Source: Codonopsis lanceolata (taxonomy: Eukaryota; Streptophyta; Magnoliopsida; Asterales; Campanulaceae). From it: a stretch of DNA of 64,000 bases. The stretch covers positions 20,049,642 through 20,113,641 of the forward strand of contig CM028383.1 in the NCBI GenBank assembly GCA_013146195.2, in the 5' to 3' direction. The number at the start of each line of letters is the position of its first letter. The stretch's first letter is position 1. Of the stretch, positions 21,208 to 34,081 are shown piece by piece. Both the position numbers and the translations under genes were made by a program. The notes beneath the pieces are model-generated. The model had not been told where the DNA came from, did not search any database, and saw nothing but the letters and a program-made list of their open reading frames with translations.

Positions 21208-21907
21208 CAAAGTGTCGGCCCTGAGATTTTGAGGGCCCTAGGCAAACTCAATAAACAATGCCCCAACCATATACATGTTAAAATATTAAAAGTTTTGGTT
21301 CGAGATCATATCAATTGTTTTTTGTTTTGTTTTTTTATTTTTCACATCCATTTTTTTAATTTCTTTTAAAAGCTAACAAAATGGTAAGCATCTAAAAAAA
21401 ATGAAATCAATAAACAATAGCACACTTTCATAGACACATTAACTAATAAATATTTAAACACAAAATTATTTACAATAAAAAATACTCCGTCCGTCTCAAA
21501 GTTGTCTTGTTTGATTCGACAAACAGATTAATGAAAAACAATTGATTTGATTGTTAATATCGATATAATGTGTAGTTTTCTTTAAAGCTCATATTCATAT
21601 TCATGTAACTCATAGTTAAAGTGAGTGGAACAATTAAGGTAAAAGTATCATTCTAAAAAGAAAACTTTTAAACTACACAAAAAATTAGTTCATGCAAAAA
21701 AGAAAAAACTTAACAATAATTTTGTGATGGGGAGAGTAAACAAAATCTAAAAACTAAACTATTAATTAATTAACAAAATAATCATTCATATCAAATTATT
21801 ATTTATATATTATGTAGAAAGTGAGATCAGGGAACCCGTTTTTGGTGTAAAAAAATCGGGGGCCTAGGCATCCTGACCAGTGAGCCTATGCTCTTGTCCG
21901 GCCCGGC
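21208..21907. mobile_element. hAT-like element with nested MITE next to copy D
   Basis: The left end reads GTCGGCCCTGAGATTTTGAG, with GGGCCCTAGGC just inside. The right end, read inward, gives GCCGGGCCGGAC and then GCCTAGGCCCCC. This is the end structure of hAT elements with CAGGGCCGGCCCTGA termini, like the one at 16284-17087. I could not fix an exact target duplication. A Stowaway-like MITE is nested at 21485-21736. Confidence 0.5.
21485..21736. mobile_element. Stowaway-like MITE
   Basis: Starts CTCCGTCCGTCTCAAAG and ends ATTTTGTGATGGGGAGAG, inverted, with TA on both sides. 252 bp, no coding capacity. Confidence 0.7.
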
Positions 21908-21963
21908 TAAACCCTTATGCCAAGATTACATGTGTATATCAGTATACGTTTGTGTTTTAGGGG

Positions 21964-21964
21964 A

Positions 21965-22013
<49 letters not shown>
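21964..22013 (+). repeat. Compound microsatellite (GT)n(GA)n
   Basis: About 12 GT units run directly into about 13 GA units. It lies within intron 1 of copy D, just past the splice donor. Confidence 0.95.
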
Positions 22014-22020
22014 GGGGTAC

Positions 22021-22144
22021 TCAAGTTCCTGACAGTGGCATGAACAATATATCCTTTCTCCAAGAGTTTCTTGACTAGAGCAGAACCAATGAAGCCAGCA
22101 CTTCCTGTAACACAAACCTTGCTATTCTTATCCCTTGCATACAT
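22021..22144 (-). pseudogene. Anthocyanidin-reductase-like gene, copy D: exon 1 only
   Basis: On the minus strand an ATG at 22144 opens MYARDKNSKVCVTGSAGFIG followed by SALVKKLLEKGYIVHATVRNL, then a donor GTACCC after AACTTGA, the same exon end and phase as copy B. The Rossmann GxxGxxG motif is intact. It is four residues different at the N-terminus from copies B and C. A TATA box (CTTTATATGG, complement at 22170-22180) lies upstream. Exon 2 and the rest are absent; intron 1 runs into a microsatellite and a hAT-like element and then copia debris. It is a promoter-plus-exon-1 remnant, more diverged from B than B is from C. Confidence 0.8.
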
Positions 22145-22290
22145 TAGGGAGATGTTCGTAAAGCATCTACCATATAAAGGTCAACTAGATCAATCTCTAG
22201 CGAAATCGCCCCAGCCCCCTGCCCACTTGAAATAATTAACCGTACCTTATTCAAGTGGATTTGTTTGGAGATGATGAAGAAAATCGGGGA
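22145..22290 (-). promoter_or_regulatory. Promoter remnant of copy D
   Basis: On the minus strand AGTTGACCTTTATATGGTAG corresponds to the TATA region of copy B (AGTTGGCCTTTATATAGATG), and the leader ACATCTCCCT is shared. Similarity fades about 60 bp above the TATA box. Confidence 0.6.
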
Positions 22291-22349
22291 CCATGTATAA
22301 GTGTCACTTTCTCAACCACTCAATAAGTTTCACGTTGGATTCTTCAAAA

Positions 22350-22512
22350 AGATAATATTTCATCATTTCGGGCAAAGAAACCTCGTTTGAGAGTCAATAT
22401 TATTTTTAAAAAAATGATATTTTTAGTAGTTCATTAGTAATAAAGTGACACTTATATGACTTAATGTATGATGGTGGATTTTTTTAGTGAAATATTTTAA
22501 AATAAAATAATG
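22350..22512 (+). repeat. Stowaway-like MITE family S, degenerate copy
   Basis: Contains the family core TTTTTAGTAGTTCATTAGTA and the inner strings GGGCAAAGAAACC and AGTGACACTTATATG. Ends are too worn to place. Confidence 0.5.
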
Positions 22513-23404
22513 AATTCTTTTCATTCAAAAGTAGAAAGTCTTGGTGGATAATCTTTCCTCTCTACATATAAAAGTCAAAGTTGTTTACACATTAAAAATG
22601 GACAAAATAGCTACACTACCATTGACATATACTCTTTACACCTCATTTCTTATAATGTACAATACAAAGTTCAACATTTCAATGCGGAATAGTAAAGAGA
22701 AACATTTATGGGTGTGGATAGTCACACCATTCACCAAATAAACCACTCATCATTTAATTAAAGATAAACAAAAGTAAATTTACCGTGACAAAAAAAATTG
22801 GACAAAAATAACCCTAAATATAACAAATCACCCACCATTAATTAAGGTCAAAGAAGTAAATTTATCATAAACTAATTAATTCTATTAAAAATTAAATAAT
22901 TAGTTGATCCCTTGACTTGTACATATTTTAAAGTTAGGTCCTACATTTTTTAATTCTATTTATTTCATCTTGTATTTTGATTTTCTTATCATACAAATGT
23001 CGTTCAATATTTTCAAAAATGAAAAAAATACTCTTAGTCACTTAAGAGACTAAAACTTTATTCGAAACTAAAAAATAATATAGTTTTACTTTCTTAAATA
23101 TGTTCGGTAAAGACATTATATATAATTATATAGATGAATATGAAAAATTGTAACTGTAATAATAAATTTGTTGGTGAGTATCGATATAGTAAGCAAATAT
23201 ATAGTGGGTTTATTTATGAGCCGTGAATAAATTAAGACAAATGAGTTAAGAAAATGTGTCATAATGTCAATAATATAAATAAAATGAAGAACCAGTTGTT
23301 GAATCTGTGCGTTTTGTTACAAAAGAAAGCTAAAATATGTAGTTTACTTATTTGAATTTTTAGACTACTATAAGCAGCCTTAAAAACTATTGGTCCCTAA
23401 CATA
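22513..23404 (+). repeat. Dispersed repeat R1, copy 3, diverged
   Basis: The CTCTACATATAAAAGTC start near 22559 is Helitron-like. From about 22795 to 23400 it shares landmarks with 3419-3905: GGACAAAAATAACCCTAAAT, ACCATTAATTA, GTAAATTTATCATAA, TCCCTTGACTTGTAC, and near the end GACTACTATAAGCAGCCTTA. No coding sequence is seen. Confidence 0.5.
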
Positions 23405-23406
23405 TA

Positions 23407-23670
23407 CTCCCTCCGTTTTCAAATTATTGTCCACCTTTCTTTTTTCGTCTGTTCTTAAATAATTGTTCTCTTTCAAAACTTTTCCTTCTAGGAAAAAAAC
23501 TTTTTTACCACTTTATCCTTATATTTTCTACCTATTTTAATTACGGTCACATACTCAAGGCATTAAATGAAACCACACATTTCACTAATATTTATAATAC
23601 AATCAAATTTTTTTTCTTAAACGGTGTGCTAGCTGGGTCAAAGTAGACAATATTTTGAAAACAAAAGGAG
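23407..23670. mobile_element. Stowaway-like MITE, 264 bp
   Basis: Starts CTCCCTCCGTTTTCAAATTA and ends with its near-complement TTTTGAAAACAAAAGGAG, with TA at both flanks (23405-23406 and 23671-23672). The terminus CTCCCTCCGT is typical of plant Tc1/mariner-type MITEs. Confidence 0.85.
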
Positions 23671-25060
23671 TAGATATTACTAACAAAACCACTATAAGTA
23701 ATCACAAATAAACGGGTTCAAAATATTTTACTCATTTCCATAACTGGGTTCCAAAACTCTAACCTCTTTTGGTCTTAACTTGTTTGCTCCTCTTCATAAA
23801 ACCCGAGGTAGTTACATGTGAAAATCTCTCTATTTCCCTCCCCTGGCTATCAACTTTTTCTTCTTCTACCGCAACTCTCTTTTAATTGAAAGAGACTATC
23901 ACCAATCGACATCCTTTCAGGTAGTCTCATCCTAAAATTAGATTATCTCCTTACTTAGTATTTTGACACCGAAAGTAGATAAGAACTAAGAAATGAGAGA
24001 CATTTGAAGAAAGAAGTCTGACTAATCGGAAGCTAAATAGATTTTATGTCTCCATTTGAGTAAGACGATGTGAATGCATTTCTTGGTGATGGTGATGGCG
24101 GTGCTAACGACCGCATGGATGGTGGTGTGGGGGTGGTGGTGGGAGTGATTGTAAGAATGACAGTAGTGGTTTAGATGAAATACAACGTTGTGAGATTTCC
24201 AAATCATCAAAATTTCAAATATTCATATGGGTTTTTGTTTCAATTTGAATGTTCAAAATTTTTAATTTGGGATTGTAAAAATTGAAATTTAAGGTTGTGG
24301 TGGAGGTGTGTCTATAATTGATGAGTTTTTCAAATGGGTTACTTCGAACAAAGAAGTAAGGAATTAGAAAAGGAAACCAAATCAAATCAAAAATTAACTT
24401 TTGGACTAATGGTGAAATTTGAGGGGGTGATGGTGATGATGATGGTGTCAATTGGTGATGGTGATGGTGGTGAGTTTTTGAATGATGGGGTTGACGAAGA
24501 AAGTGAAAGATAAAAAAATCAATTAAATAAAATTTAAATTTCATTTTTTTGGATTATTGCATTTTTTTTACTTTAAATTTTATATTGTTAGCCGTACAAC
24601 TAATTTTATAAGTTTTCTTACAACTAAGCCTTCAAGGGCAAAAATATTTTTGTCAATGTACCAACTTTGCGCTTCTTCAAAACTTAGTTGTAAAGAAAGT
24701 AATATAATTAGTTGTAAGGATAACATTTTCTTTATAATTATGTCAAATTACAATTCCTCTCTGTAGAAATCCTAATTTCGTACCCCTATATTGCAATTCC
24801 CTAGAAAATATAATTATAAATTAAAATGGACTAACGGATGTTACTTTCGTTACATTTCAGTGGAGCCAGGACTAAACGGAAACTGGTAAATGTTCAAAAA
24901 TACAAAAGATAATGTTGAAGGGTGCAAAGTGAAAGAAAAAAGAAGAAGGAAACGAGACGGGGTCCGCGCCCTGCTGCCCCTGCTTTACACTGCTTGCTCC
25001 AGTCTGTCAGTTACCTTTTACCTTAGGTCTTTCGTCCCGAAGAATCATCTAAGCGTACTA
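23671..25060. other. Intergenic, no gene seen
   Basis: AT-rich with imperfect GATGGT/GGTGAT trinucleotide-like runs at 24085-24150 and 24425-24475. These create a minus-strand His-rich ORF (24215-24544) that I do not accept as a gene. A TTAGTTGTAA-type motif recurs around 24580-24720 in both orientations. Confidence 0.5.
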
Positions 25061-25860
25061 AGAGCATCCACAATGGTTACACCCTAAAATATCTTTTATA
25101 TAACCCCCTAAATCTTTTTAGGGGCCCTTTAAAAAAGTTTCAACTCCAATAAGTACCCTCTATATAATCTTTTGAATTTGTGACATCTTAACTAACAAAC
25201 CTAACTACCAATATATTTTTATTTTTTATTTTTTTATTTTCCTACCGCAATTGAAATAAAATATTAATACTTTTAAATTTTATATTTTATGAAAAATATA
25301 TTATATGTTTTGATTATATCAATTATTTTTATTTAAAGAAAGTCTTGTCACTCTTTTTAATATTATCAATATACCCATAATTTTAAGTTATAAATAATAA
25401 AAAAAAGGAAATGATAGTGCAAAAATACACTAAATTAATTGAAAAAGAAAATGGAAAAAATGGGAAAGCATATCATCATTAAAGTGATGATGTGAGTTTG
25501 GTTGTTTATTTAATTCATAGGCTCTCCACTTTATCACATCAAAATTTTGGCCAAAAACTAGATGCTCTGATCAAGCAAGAAAAAAATTCAGTTTTTGCCG
25601 CCTTCTTTAAATTTTGAAACAATTTTTTTTGAAAGGGAACGAATACTAAGAAGAAGACTAATGGAGAAGGAGATATGTGGGGGAGAGAGAAGAAATAGAT
25701 GAATGGAGGTCGGCTAATACTCACCCAATAAATTGGGGGAGAGTTAGCTTTTTTAGGGATAGGGTGATTGATAGGGTGTCCACTGTGGGGGCTTAAGTGT
25801 GGTAAAAAACCCTAAAAAGAGTTTTAAGGTGTTAATAAAGGGAACCATTGTGGATGCTCT
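25061..25860. mobile_element. PIF/Harbinger-like MITE, 800 bp
   Basis: Starts AGAGCATCCACAATGGTTAC and ends with the inverse (GGGAACCATTGTGGATGCTCT). The inner borders also mirror each other (ACCCTAAAA... / ...TTTTAAGGTG). The flanking trinucleotides are TAA and TAC, close to the TWA duplication of this superfamily. AT-rich core, no transposase. Confidence 0.65.
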
Positions 25861-26985
25861 ACGACCCAACTCTCTCTTCCTATAAATAAAGGGCTCCCCT
25901 CCCTCAAATCAGGGACTCTCTCACTCCTTCGTTAGGCTGAAGAAATATGCACTCTTTCTCTCCTTCTACGAAGAGAGAACCTAGCTTCTCTCTTTCTAAA
26001 CCAAACCCAACGAGCCCTCCTTTTCAAACTCACGAGTCACGAACCCAATACAAACCCAACACACACTCTCATCACACACATACACAATTGTTAAGCTGTA
26101 CGAATTCATGCACCCCTATCACACAAATATTGTCGTTACACTGTCCAAATTCATACAAAAATTACAATAAATACTGCCGTTACGTTGCCGAAATTTTGCC
26201 AAAACACCCACACGCATACACAACACAATCTTTTTTTTTTCACAACGACACAAGTAACAAGAAGACTTTCTCTCTTGTGGGGATAGATGAAGCACACACG
26301 AGGATCGCCTAAGCCTAAGCATACGTACCGGGTTCAGATACTCACGCTTCAAGAGGTAGATCTCGACCTATTATTCTTTCCTCATAAATTTATTTTCAAA
26401 GTCTATAAATAAAATGTAGATATTTATACTTTATGGATCTGTAAATATTATACATGTTAGTGTTTATATTATTAAAGTTAATTTTCTTTTCTATTTACAT
26501 TTTGTTAATATAAAATAGGTTATTGTTTAATTGGGCCAGTTTATATAATGTAAATAGTGATGTTGTTTGTATGGTTCCTGTTCATAAAATAGGCTATATA
26601 ATGTTCCTTATTATTTCTTCGTTTATATAGGTTATTACTATATTTTTGGTTGTTTTAGTTAAATAAAATGTACATATTCTTTCATTGTCTGCTATATAAA
26701 TATGTGCAAATGTGTTTTTCTTGACTAAATATGTGTATAAAAGTGAACATTTTTAGCAAAACTCACTTTTGAGGTCGAAAGGGCGAGTTAGGCGTCTAAC
26801 TCATTCACATCTCGTAACTTAGCCCCTAAGCCCGCATTTTCTGATATTTTTGGTTTTTTTTTTTTATGTTTAACCTTAAAATAAAAGTGGCGATTCTGTA
26901 CATTTATTTTTTGAGTTCACAACGAGGTTAAGCGTATTCCACGCGCTTTGAAACATGTTGTTTTCACGTGACGACGGAGGTTCAA
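25861..26985 (+). repeat. LTR-like remnant (possible gypsy)
   Basis: A promoter-like CCTATAAATAAAGGGC at 25880 is followed by a transcript-leader-like CT-rich stretch. Near 26890 the string AAAAGTGGCGATTCTG resembles the GTGGCGACTC sequence at the LTR/primer junction of some plant gypsy elements. The ORF 25947-26312 lacks any domain. No partner LTR is seen. Confidence 0.3.
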
Positions 26986-26997
26986 AACGAGGTTCTC

Positions 26998-28190
26998 ACT
27001 CCCCCCCCCCCAAAGTATCCACCAAATCACATAGTGAACCCCAACATAAGTTTGTCTCATAATGATATCCGATGTTATTTTTTTTTTCCTATTTTTCATC
27101 ATAGTCGCAACAGCCATTAGAAAAGTCACGTTAAATAACATATGATCTTTCACATGTGGGGTATAATTGACATTTCATTGTGGACGTTAACTCGAGGGAA
27201 ATATTAGGTATTTGGTGTAAACTTTGGGGTTGCTAAATGTATTTTAGCCTAATAAAAATTTAAAAAAAAATTCTGAAAAATTATATAAATGTGTGTGGAA
27301 AGTTAAAATGTTAAAAAAATGGAGTGGAGTCTACCATTCCATTTTTCCTCCTGAAAGAAAATCTAGGGAAAAGACCCACCATTTTTTTTCCTGATCTTTT
27401 AGTCCTAAAAAAATTAAAAAAAATAATAAACCCAAAACCCGAACTGGGTTTTGTCCACTCCCTACAAATTTCTCTTTCTTAACCCAAAAGATAGATACGT
27501 ATTTCCATTTCATTATCATTTTTTAAATATTGATAATGAAAGCAAAGTAAACGAAAGATATAAAAGACTCTTACCCATAGTGACCCGTCTCCATCTTCAA
27601 TTTCATGTATGAAATTGGATCCACCAACCATCTCCTGTGAAACCCAACCACCACCTAAATCGATCAATTTCTCATCCCCCCTCATTCTCTTACATGACTT
27701 TACATTTATTTTTTCTCTCCTAATTTATTAAATAATCCAACCCTATCTCCATGGTAGCTGCTCTGAGGTTGAAATCAACTAGAGCTTTAGTTTCTTCAAC
27801 ATCTTCTCAATTCCAATACTTTGTTTTAAACCATATGCATTCTGGCCATATGTCTAATTTTTTCCCGCAAAATCGAAGAGGTCGTTGCTAGAGAAGAAGC
27901 AGAGAAAACGTTTGTGGAGAATAAGAAAATGAAGTTTCTCTTTGCGTAATAAAAGCACAGAAAGTGTTGTCGAAAAATGACCAAAATGCTCTACACATGA
28001 AATATCATGTGCACCTTAACGTCAGATTGGTAACTTTCATTGTGGTTAGGGGAAAAACTAGAAAAATGCTATAAAATGAGATATGAAAATGACACAAAAC
28101 TTAGGTTATATGGTAAAGTGAGACTTTATAGATACTTTGAGAAAATTTTGTATTTTAGTGTGTAAGTATATACTTTGGGGTTGAGTCATT
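26998..28190. mobile_element. Possible long-TIR Mutator-like element, decayed
   Basis: The left edge CCCCCCAAAGTATCCACCAA and the right part (28080-28187, read inward CAACTCAACCCCAAAGTATA) resemble the ends of the Mutator-like elements at 45929 and 51688. An internal inverse copy ends near 27250 (GGCTAAAATACATTTAGC read inward). Borders and target duplication are not clear. No gene is recognised inside. Confidence 0.3.
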
Positions 28191-28624
28191 GATTTCTATG
28201 ACCCAATTTATTATTTTCTAAAAAGACTAAGAGAGTCAGAAATTCCAAAGAACAACATAGGCAAAATCTCCAAAACAATGTGCTTATTTAAGAAAGTAAG
28301 TTTGCATTGTTTTCAATTCACACACGGATAAAAATGAATGAATTCATGTTTGGTATTAAAAAATATATTTAAAAATAATCAATAGAAAAGACAAAATGTG
28401 TAGGATAAGTTGTTATACAATGACTAAAACCATACATTATAAATAACTGAAAAACAAAGTATCGAAAAACATAAACACACAACAACACAATTTATAAGTC
28501 TCAAAAAATTAAAGATTAAAACACAAAAAGAATCTAATAATTAAAAGTAAACAAAAAAGTGAAGGAACTAGCAAATCACTTTTTAAAAAATCATTAAGAG
28601 TATTAAGTTATTTAGTATTTAGCA

Positions 28625-28780
28625 CTCCTTCCGATTTGGGCAAAGTGTTCCCATTTGAAAATCAAGTATTTTATAAGAAAATGATACTTTTAGTAGTGTA
28701 TTAGTAATAAAATAACATTTTTATGTCTTAATTTTAGAAAGTTAACTATTTAAGTGAAACATCTCAAAATGAAATAGTAT
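28625..28780 (+). repeat. Stowaway-like MITE family S, truncated copy
   Basis: Starts CTCCTTCCGATTTGGGCAAA and contains TTTTAGTAGTGTATTAGTAA. The right end is lost after CTCAAAATGAAATAG. Confidence 0.6.
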
Positions 28781-31170
28781 TAAACTAAGTATTAATTTAT
28801 TACTTTGTAGATTATTTGGTGATATTTATTATTAGTATATTTAAAAATTTATAATTTTAAGAAGAAATATCGAAATAAAAGTAATTATACGCTCGTCCGA
28901 CGCCTAGCTATTTTTAAAACACTGCTGAATATAGAGAAAGGTTTGTTTAGGTAGAATTTAGTGCAGGCGTAAATCTATGGGACAAAATTCAAATTTTGAT
29001 GGAGAGTCTAAAGAGAGATTTGGTAGATACATTGTTTGCAGTTTGCCCCCATTCCCCCAAAATGAAAATATGCACCTATTCCATTTATGTGAATCCGGGT
29101 TCGAATTCGAGCCAAGATCGATTCGAAGATTAATGAGACCTTCAATGATAAACAAAGAACGTGAAATTAGAACAATGAACAATGAAAGTAACGAGAATAA
29201 CGATAGAAACGAAAATAACGAAATAAGAGAAAGGATAGAAAGAGTCTCCCTTGACTCACTAGTCGCAATTGAATAGAAACCTTGTGGTGCAATCGAGAAC
29301 CGACAACGTAAATGTTGACGACCCACGATCACTAAACGCCACAAGCCCTCGACTCAACAAGCTTAATTGATAAGTTCGAGGTTGAGATTCTAATCCTAGA
29401 AACCTCACAACACTCAATTAAGAGAAACACTCATAAGAGCAAACAATGATCTAAGATCCATGGATTTAATTCATCATATATCTCTCATTATATAATTCGA
29501 TCATGCCTTTTATAGGCTACAAATACTCAAAATAAACTACAAATCCATGCACTAGGGGAACTCCAAAGGTTGGGTGTAGATTACAATGTTATTGACTTAA
29601 AGTTGGAAATACCAAAAGTTGGCAATATCAAAAGCTGAAAATACCAAAAGCTTCCTTTGTTGATTTGTTGGTGTGACAAAACTTCCCTCTAGCTTCCCAA
29701 ACTTGACTCTTGAGCTCCTCTATTTGTAAATTGTCAATCCTCGACACTAGAATCACATCATTCCTTTTTTCTTGAAAATGATTCGTCATCCAATCTATAA
29801 GTGCAACTATATATGATTCACTCTTGAGAAGAGAGACATCCAATTTGCCCATTGCGTAGAGAAGAAAATATCATTAATGATTTGCTTCACGAACCAAGAT
29901 ACTGATGGAGTTGCAGCTTCGAAATCTAATGGATCTTCATAGGCATGGAACAATTTCAATTCTTCGTGAATCTCTATCTTACTTGGCTCTCTTTCTAGGT
30001 CTTCATTCTCAATGTTCAACCGAACTTGTTCATGCAATTTCTCAATCTATCTGTTACCTTCCCATGTTTTCCATCTTAAGTTCTTAATTTTTGCATTCAT
30101 TGTCAAGTGTCGAGGGTGCATGTTCTTCGATTCGGTGCTTGGGTCGTGTTTCAATGGGTAAAAAAAATTAACGCGTTTGGATTTATAATGAAAGAATATT
30201 CTTCTTTATTGGGTAATGCAGGTCCAAGATTTTAAGTGCAGAGGAAAAAAACATTTAAACAAACTTTAAATCAACAATTTTTTTTAGTATTTTGTTTTTA
30301 TTTTTTATTTGAAGGCAACTAGACTAGCAAATTGGTATGCTCTTGGTGGTAGCAGGCTACCATCCTGAGGATCCTTTCGTGTCCTGTTTTTGTTGTGTAA
30401 ATTCTAATCTTCCGTGAACGGTGAGTGAGAGTGATAGAAATGTAGTTGTAAAGAGAGTGTGTTGTTTTAATTGAAGAGAGGGTAGTATAGTAATTTGCTC
30501 TATTACATGTTATTACGTCTAGTTTCACTCTTTGGCTAAATTCAAAATTTCACATTTTAAGACAATTTTTCTAAACTAACACAAATTTTGAGATTGATGG
30601 AATAGTATGATTGTCCGTCCTAGAGACACATTCTCAATCCATAGGTAATCAAGAGGAGCCACCATTGGTCTTTGTACTATGTAAAAGTTCATCATCAGTC
30701 CCTATGCAGTCTGCACACCACAGTCCACAGACCAAAGAATGACCCTAACTTTGTTAGCTAAAATGCCGTTAAGGGGGACCATGTGTAGCATCATTAAAAG
30801 AAGGGGCCATATGAAAATGTTATTATCCAAATCCATTTTTATAAACCCAATTCCAAGTAATCCTTCTTTCGGCAAACATGCAATTGTGGTTTCCATTTCA
30901 TAATAGGAGAGGCCAGATCTCACTACTCTCAAAATCAATCAATCAATTAATTAATATTAAAAAAAAATTCATTTCTCGCAACTAGGTATACATGTACACA
31001 CAATCATTAATGTCATCATCATCAACAACACAATTAAGGTATAATTTCTTGATTTTCAACAACTTTCCATAATTTTTTTCTTTGTTAAATCTCATATCTC
31101 CCCTTTCTCAGTTATTCATTCCTCAATTTTAACTTCCACATCATAATTCAATCATACATATACCTAGTTA
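28781..31170. other. Intergenic, no gene supported
   Basis: Short ORFs exist (28977-29276 plus; 29628-29852 and 29807-30037 minus), each under 100 codons. The two minus ones overlap in different frames and are rich in Glu, Lys and Asp; they could be remnants of a retroelement gag, but I see no diagnostic motif. The rest is AT-rich with A-runs near 30960. Confidence 0.4.
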
Positions 31171-31174
31171 TATA

Positions 31175-31959
31175 CCCGGCCCTAGACGGGTCATGTGCAG
31201 GGCACGAGCTGGCGTCACGTGCCAATCACGAGCATAATGCATATGGCGCCCACAGCCCAGCGAGCCAGATGATAGAAGCAGCGAGCACCGAGCAACGCAG
31301 CCCTCATCCAAACCTGGTCGGGCAAAGGCCTTGTCTGTCCGACCTGGGGCCATGCCCGGGCGTGGTACGTGCTTAGCAGAGGAATCAGACTCATCTTGTC
31401 TATACTTGGTCGAGCGTTGGCCTTGCCCGCCCGACCAAGGGCCGTTCCCCAGACCTCCGATGAGTTCAAGAGCAATGCGAGTAAAGTCGCCGGGCAGAGC
31501 CCTGCTTGCCCGGGCACACATCGAACCGGAAGCACCGTCGGCTTGCTCTCAAATATAAGTCAAAGGTTTCCATACTTAAGCAGGATACTTGCCTTATCTG
31601 TTCCTTCATCTATGCGGCCAGCCGCCTATCACGCCTAAAATCAAGGGATTCTCTCCTTGATTGATTCGGCAGTTATGGAAACTGAATCCTAGACGAATTC
31701 AAACACCACTGGGGGCTTATAAATACCTCTCCATAATCATTAACAAGGTACACACACTTTCTTGAGGCTCGTTACTCTGTCAAATTACTTGTTGACAATC
31801 ACATTCGATACTTACTCTCACGCCGGAGGGTTTCGCGAGGCCCTGCCTTGCACTTCCACTCAGGTTGTTTGTGATCTTGAGAGGCTCAAGGAGGACGATT
31901 CCAAGCCCAGATATCCTACCCATCTCAAGGACGGCCCAAGCTGTGTTTTTGCCACATCA
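31175..31959 (+). repeat. 5' LTR of the Tat element and PBS
   Basis: The right end GCCACATCA (31959) is followed by the primer binding site TGGTTCCGTTGCCGGGAA at 31963. A TATA box TATAAATA is at 31718-31725. The left end cannot be fixed without the partner LTR; the composition change near 31175 is used here. Confidence 0.6.
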
Positions 31960-32043
31960 GTTTGGTTCCGTTGCCGGGAAACGAAGTTCTAAGACTTTTC
32001 TCTAGATTTTTCAGGTAAAAACTCTCAACTTCTCTTTATTTCA

Positions 32044-34080
32044 ATGGCTGGAAAGGGTAGCAAGCACCATGCCACCATCAGCAATCAACAGACTGGCAGC
32101 CACCAGGTTATGCACAACAACCCTCCACCAAGGGCACCGCACGGGGTGCAAACTCGAAACCAAAAAGTGGTCGGCTGGCATGCACACAAGGCACCGAGGT
32201 GCCGTATGTGGAGGGCAAATCTCCCAAAGATGCCGCCAAAGCCGCAAGCCAAGCCGATGCCAGGCTAGTCATAAATAAGAGGTGTGATGCCCGTTCTCAA
32301 GATCTCAGGATGCAGCTCAACCGCCAATGAGAACGTGGCGGCCACATGAATCGTCCTGACAAAACCCGACCAACAAGCTCGCTTCGCAAGTTCAAAGCGA
32401 ATACTACAAGAAGATGTATGCGCCAACCAAAGAATCGCCGCTTTGGGCCATGCCCCTGCGCGTGAACATGGCGGTTCCCGCTCTCAGCCGCCCGGCACCT
32501 GTTGGTGATGGCCATGCCTCCCAACAGTTGCCCGATCCAAGCAGACGTATCCCCTCCGTCGTTCACATACCGTCAGAAAGGGTGGAGGCAATAAAAAGAG
32601 CAGATGACCAGCCGAAAGTAGATACAAATCGCCGAATCACTCACAGCATCATCATCGGCAGCACCATGCTCGAGAGGAGAGCCATGGCCGTCGTAGGGCC
32701 CGTGAGTGCGCAAAGGCGGAAGCGCAACGACCAAAGTACAAAGCCCGCGTCACACAGGAGGTCGGATCCTCATGCGAGCCCACCTTCTGCCCGCATGTAC
32801 ATGGCGACCATTCAGATCCCGCCCACTCTTCGAGACTAACAGTGGACGTGGAGAAACGGTTGTCCGAAAAAATGGAGGCCATGAAAAGGGACATGGCAAA
32901 ACAAATGGCAAATTTAGCCGTGGCCAAGCCTGGCTATGGAGCCACTAAGCCATTGGAGGGCAGCCCATTCACTCCAGAAATTGAAAATGCGTCACCCGCA
33001 CAGGGGGTCATCTTTCCCCAGTTCGACAAATACTTCGGGAAGACGCGGGCAAACGATTGGCTCCGATCATTTGAGGCACAAATCCGAATGGTCACAGATG
33101 TGGAAGCCCTGAAAATGCGGGCATTCGAGGGAGCTCTCCAGGGAAAGGCGCAAGCCTGGTTGGGCAGAGTTCCCCGGGGATCCATTGGGAGCTGGGCGAA
33201 TGCAGGCCCGACCCCTAAGAACCGCTTCGACCTTGCCAAGATCAAGCAGGGTGATAACGAATCCTACGACAGTTACTTGAAGAGGTTCGAAAAAAATGCT
33301 CGAACAAGTGACCGCGACCAGTGACCCTAAGATTACCTTTTGCTACCTCAACAACATGAGGGCAGGGCCACTGAAGACAATGCTGGCAATGAACCCGGGG
33401 GCTTCCAAGGCAGAGCTGCTAGCCAACTCACATCTCTTTTGCTCGACCGAGTATGTCAAGGCTGACAAAGCCAAGAATAAGGACAAGGCTCAAGGTAGCT
33501 CGGCCACCCCAACGACTGTGAGCCCGGCGGAAACTACCGCCGAAAGCGGAGACAGAAGAAAACCTCCAACCCCAGGCAAAGGTTTAGAAGCTTCAGCTTC
33601 ACCCCCGCTTAACACAACGCGGAAGAAATCATGCTTCAGGTGGGAGATGTTCTGCCCATCCCTTATCCTCTCGATCCCGAGTTTGCTCATACCCAGGACA
33701 ACACAAAGTATTGTGAATACCACCACGGTACTGGGCACACCACGGAGGATTGTAATGTGTTGAAGAGGGAAATTCAAAAGCTGATCAATGCGGGCAAACT
33801 AGACCGCTTCAAAAGGGATCAGGGCGCTGGGAACAACGCCAATAATGACCAGGGAAGACCCCCAAGAGGAAGAGGTGGTCAGGCCCCTCAGATTCGAGGG
33901 GTGATAAACATGATTCAGGAGGAGCTCCCGTCCAACACACAGCTCAGAAAGCATATATATTCCTTGTCTGGGCATCAACGCCCAAAGAATACGGCGGGCG
34001 GGGCCGAGCATATGTTTTTCCCGCAGCAAGCTGGCAAGTACTCCTCTAGCCTCCAAGCAACCGCTGGTTATTTCTTGCTT
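32044..34080 (+). pseudogene. Tat gag, frameshifted
   Basis: Reading starts at about 32044 (MAGKGSKHHATISNQQ) and is broken several times. The conserved capsid-like part is 32842-33324: PQFDKYFGKTRANDWLRSFE, FEGALQGKAQAWLGRVP, DSYLKRFEK. A frameshift near 33296 leads to NNMRAGPLKTMLAMNPG, and another near 33640 to the zinc-binding block CEYHHGTGHTTEDC (about 33713-33754), followed by LKREIQKLINAG and an RG-rich tail. Function: virus-like particle shell and RNA binding. Three frames would have to be combined, so no full protein can be made. Confidence 0.8.
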
Positions 34081-34081
34081 A

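Noticed and set aside
24215..24544. His-rich minus-strand ORF
   Set aside because: Arises from GATGGT-type repeats; no domain, no gene context.
25947..26312. 121-codon ORF after a TATA-like box
   Set aside because: Low-complexity Ser/Thr/His composition, no domain, in an LTR-like remnant.
31168..31558. ORFs on both strands in GC-rich DNA
   Set aside because: They lie in the LTR of the Tat element and overlap in several frames.
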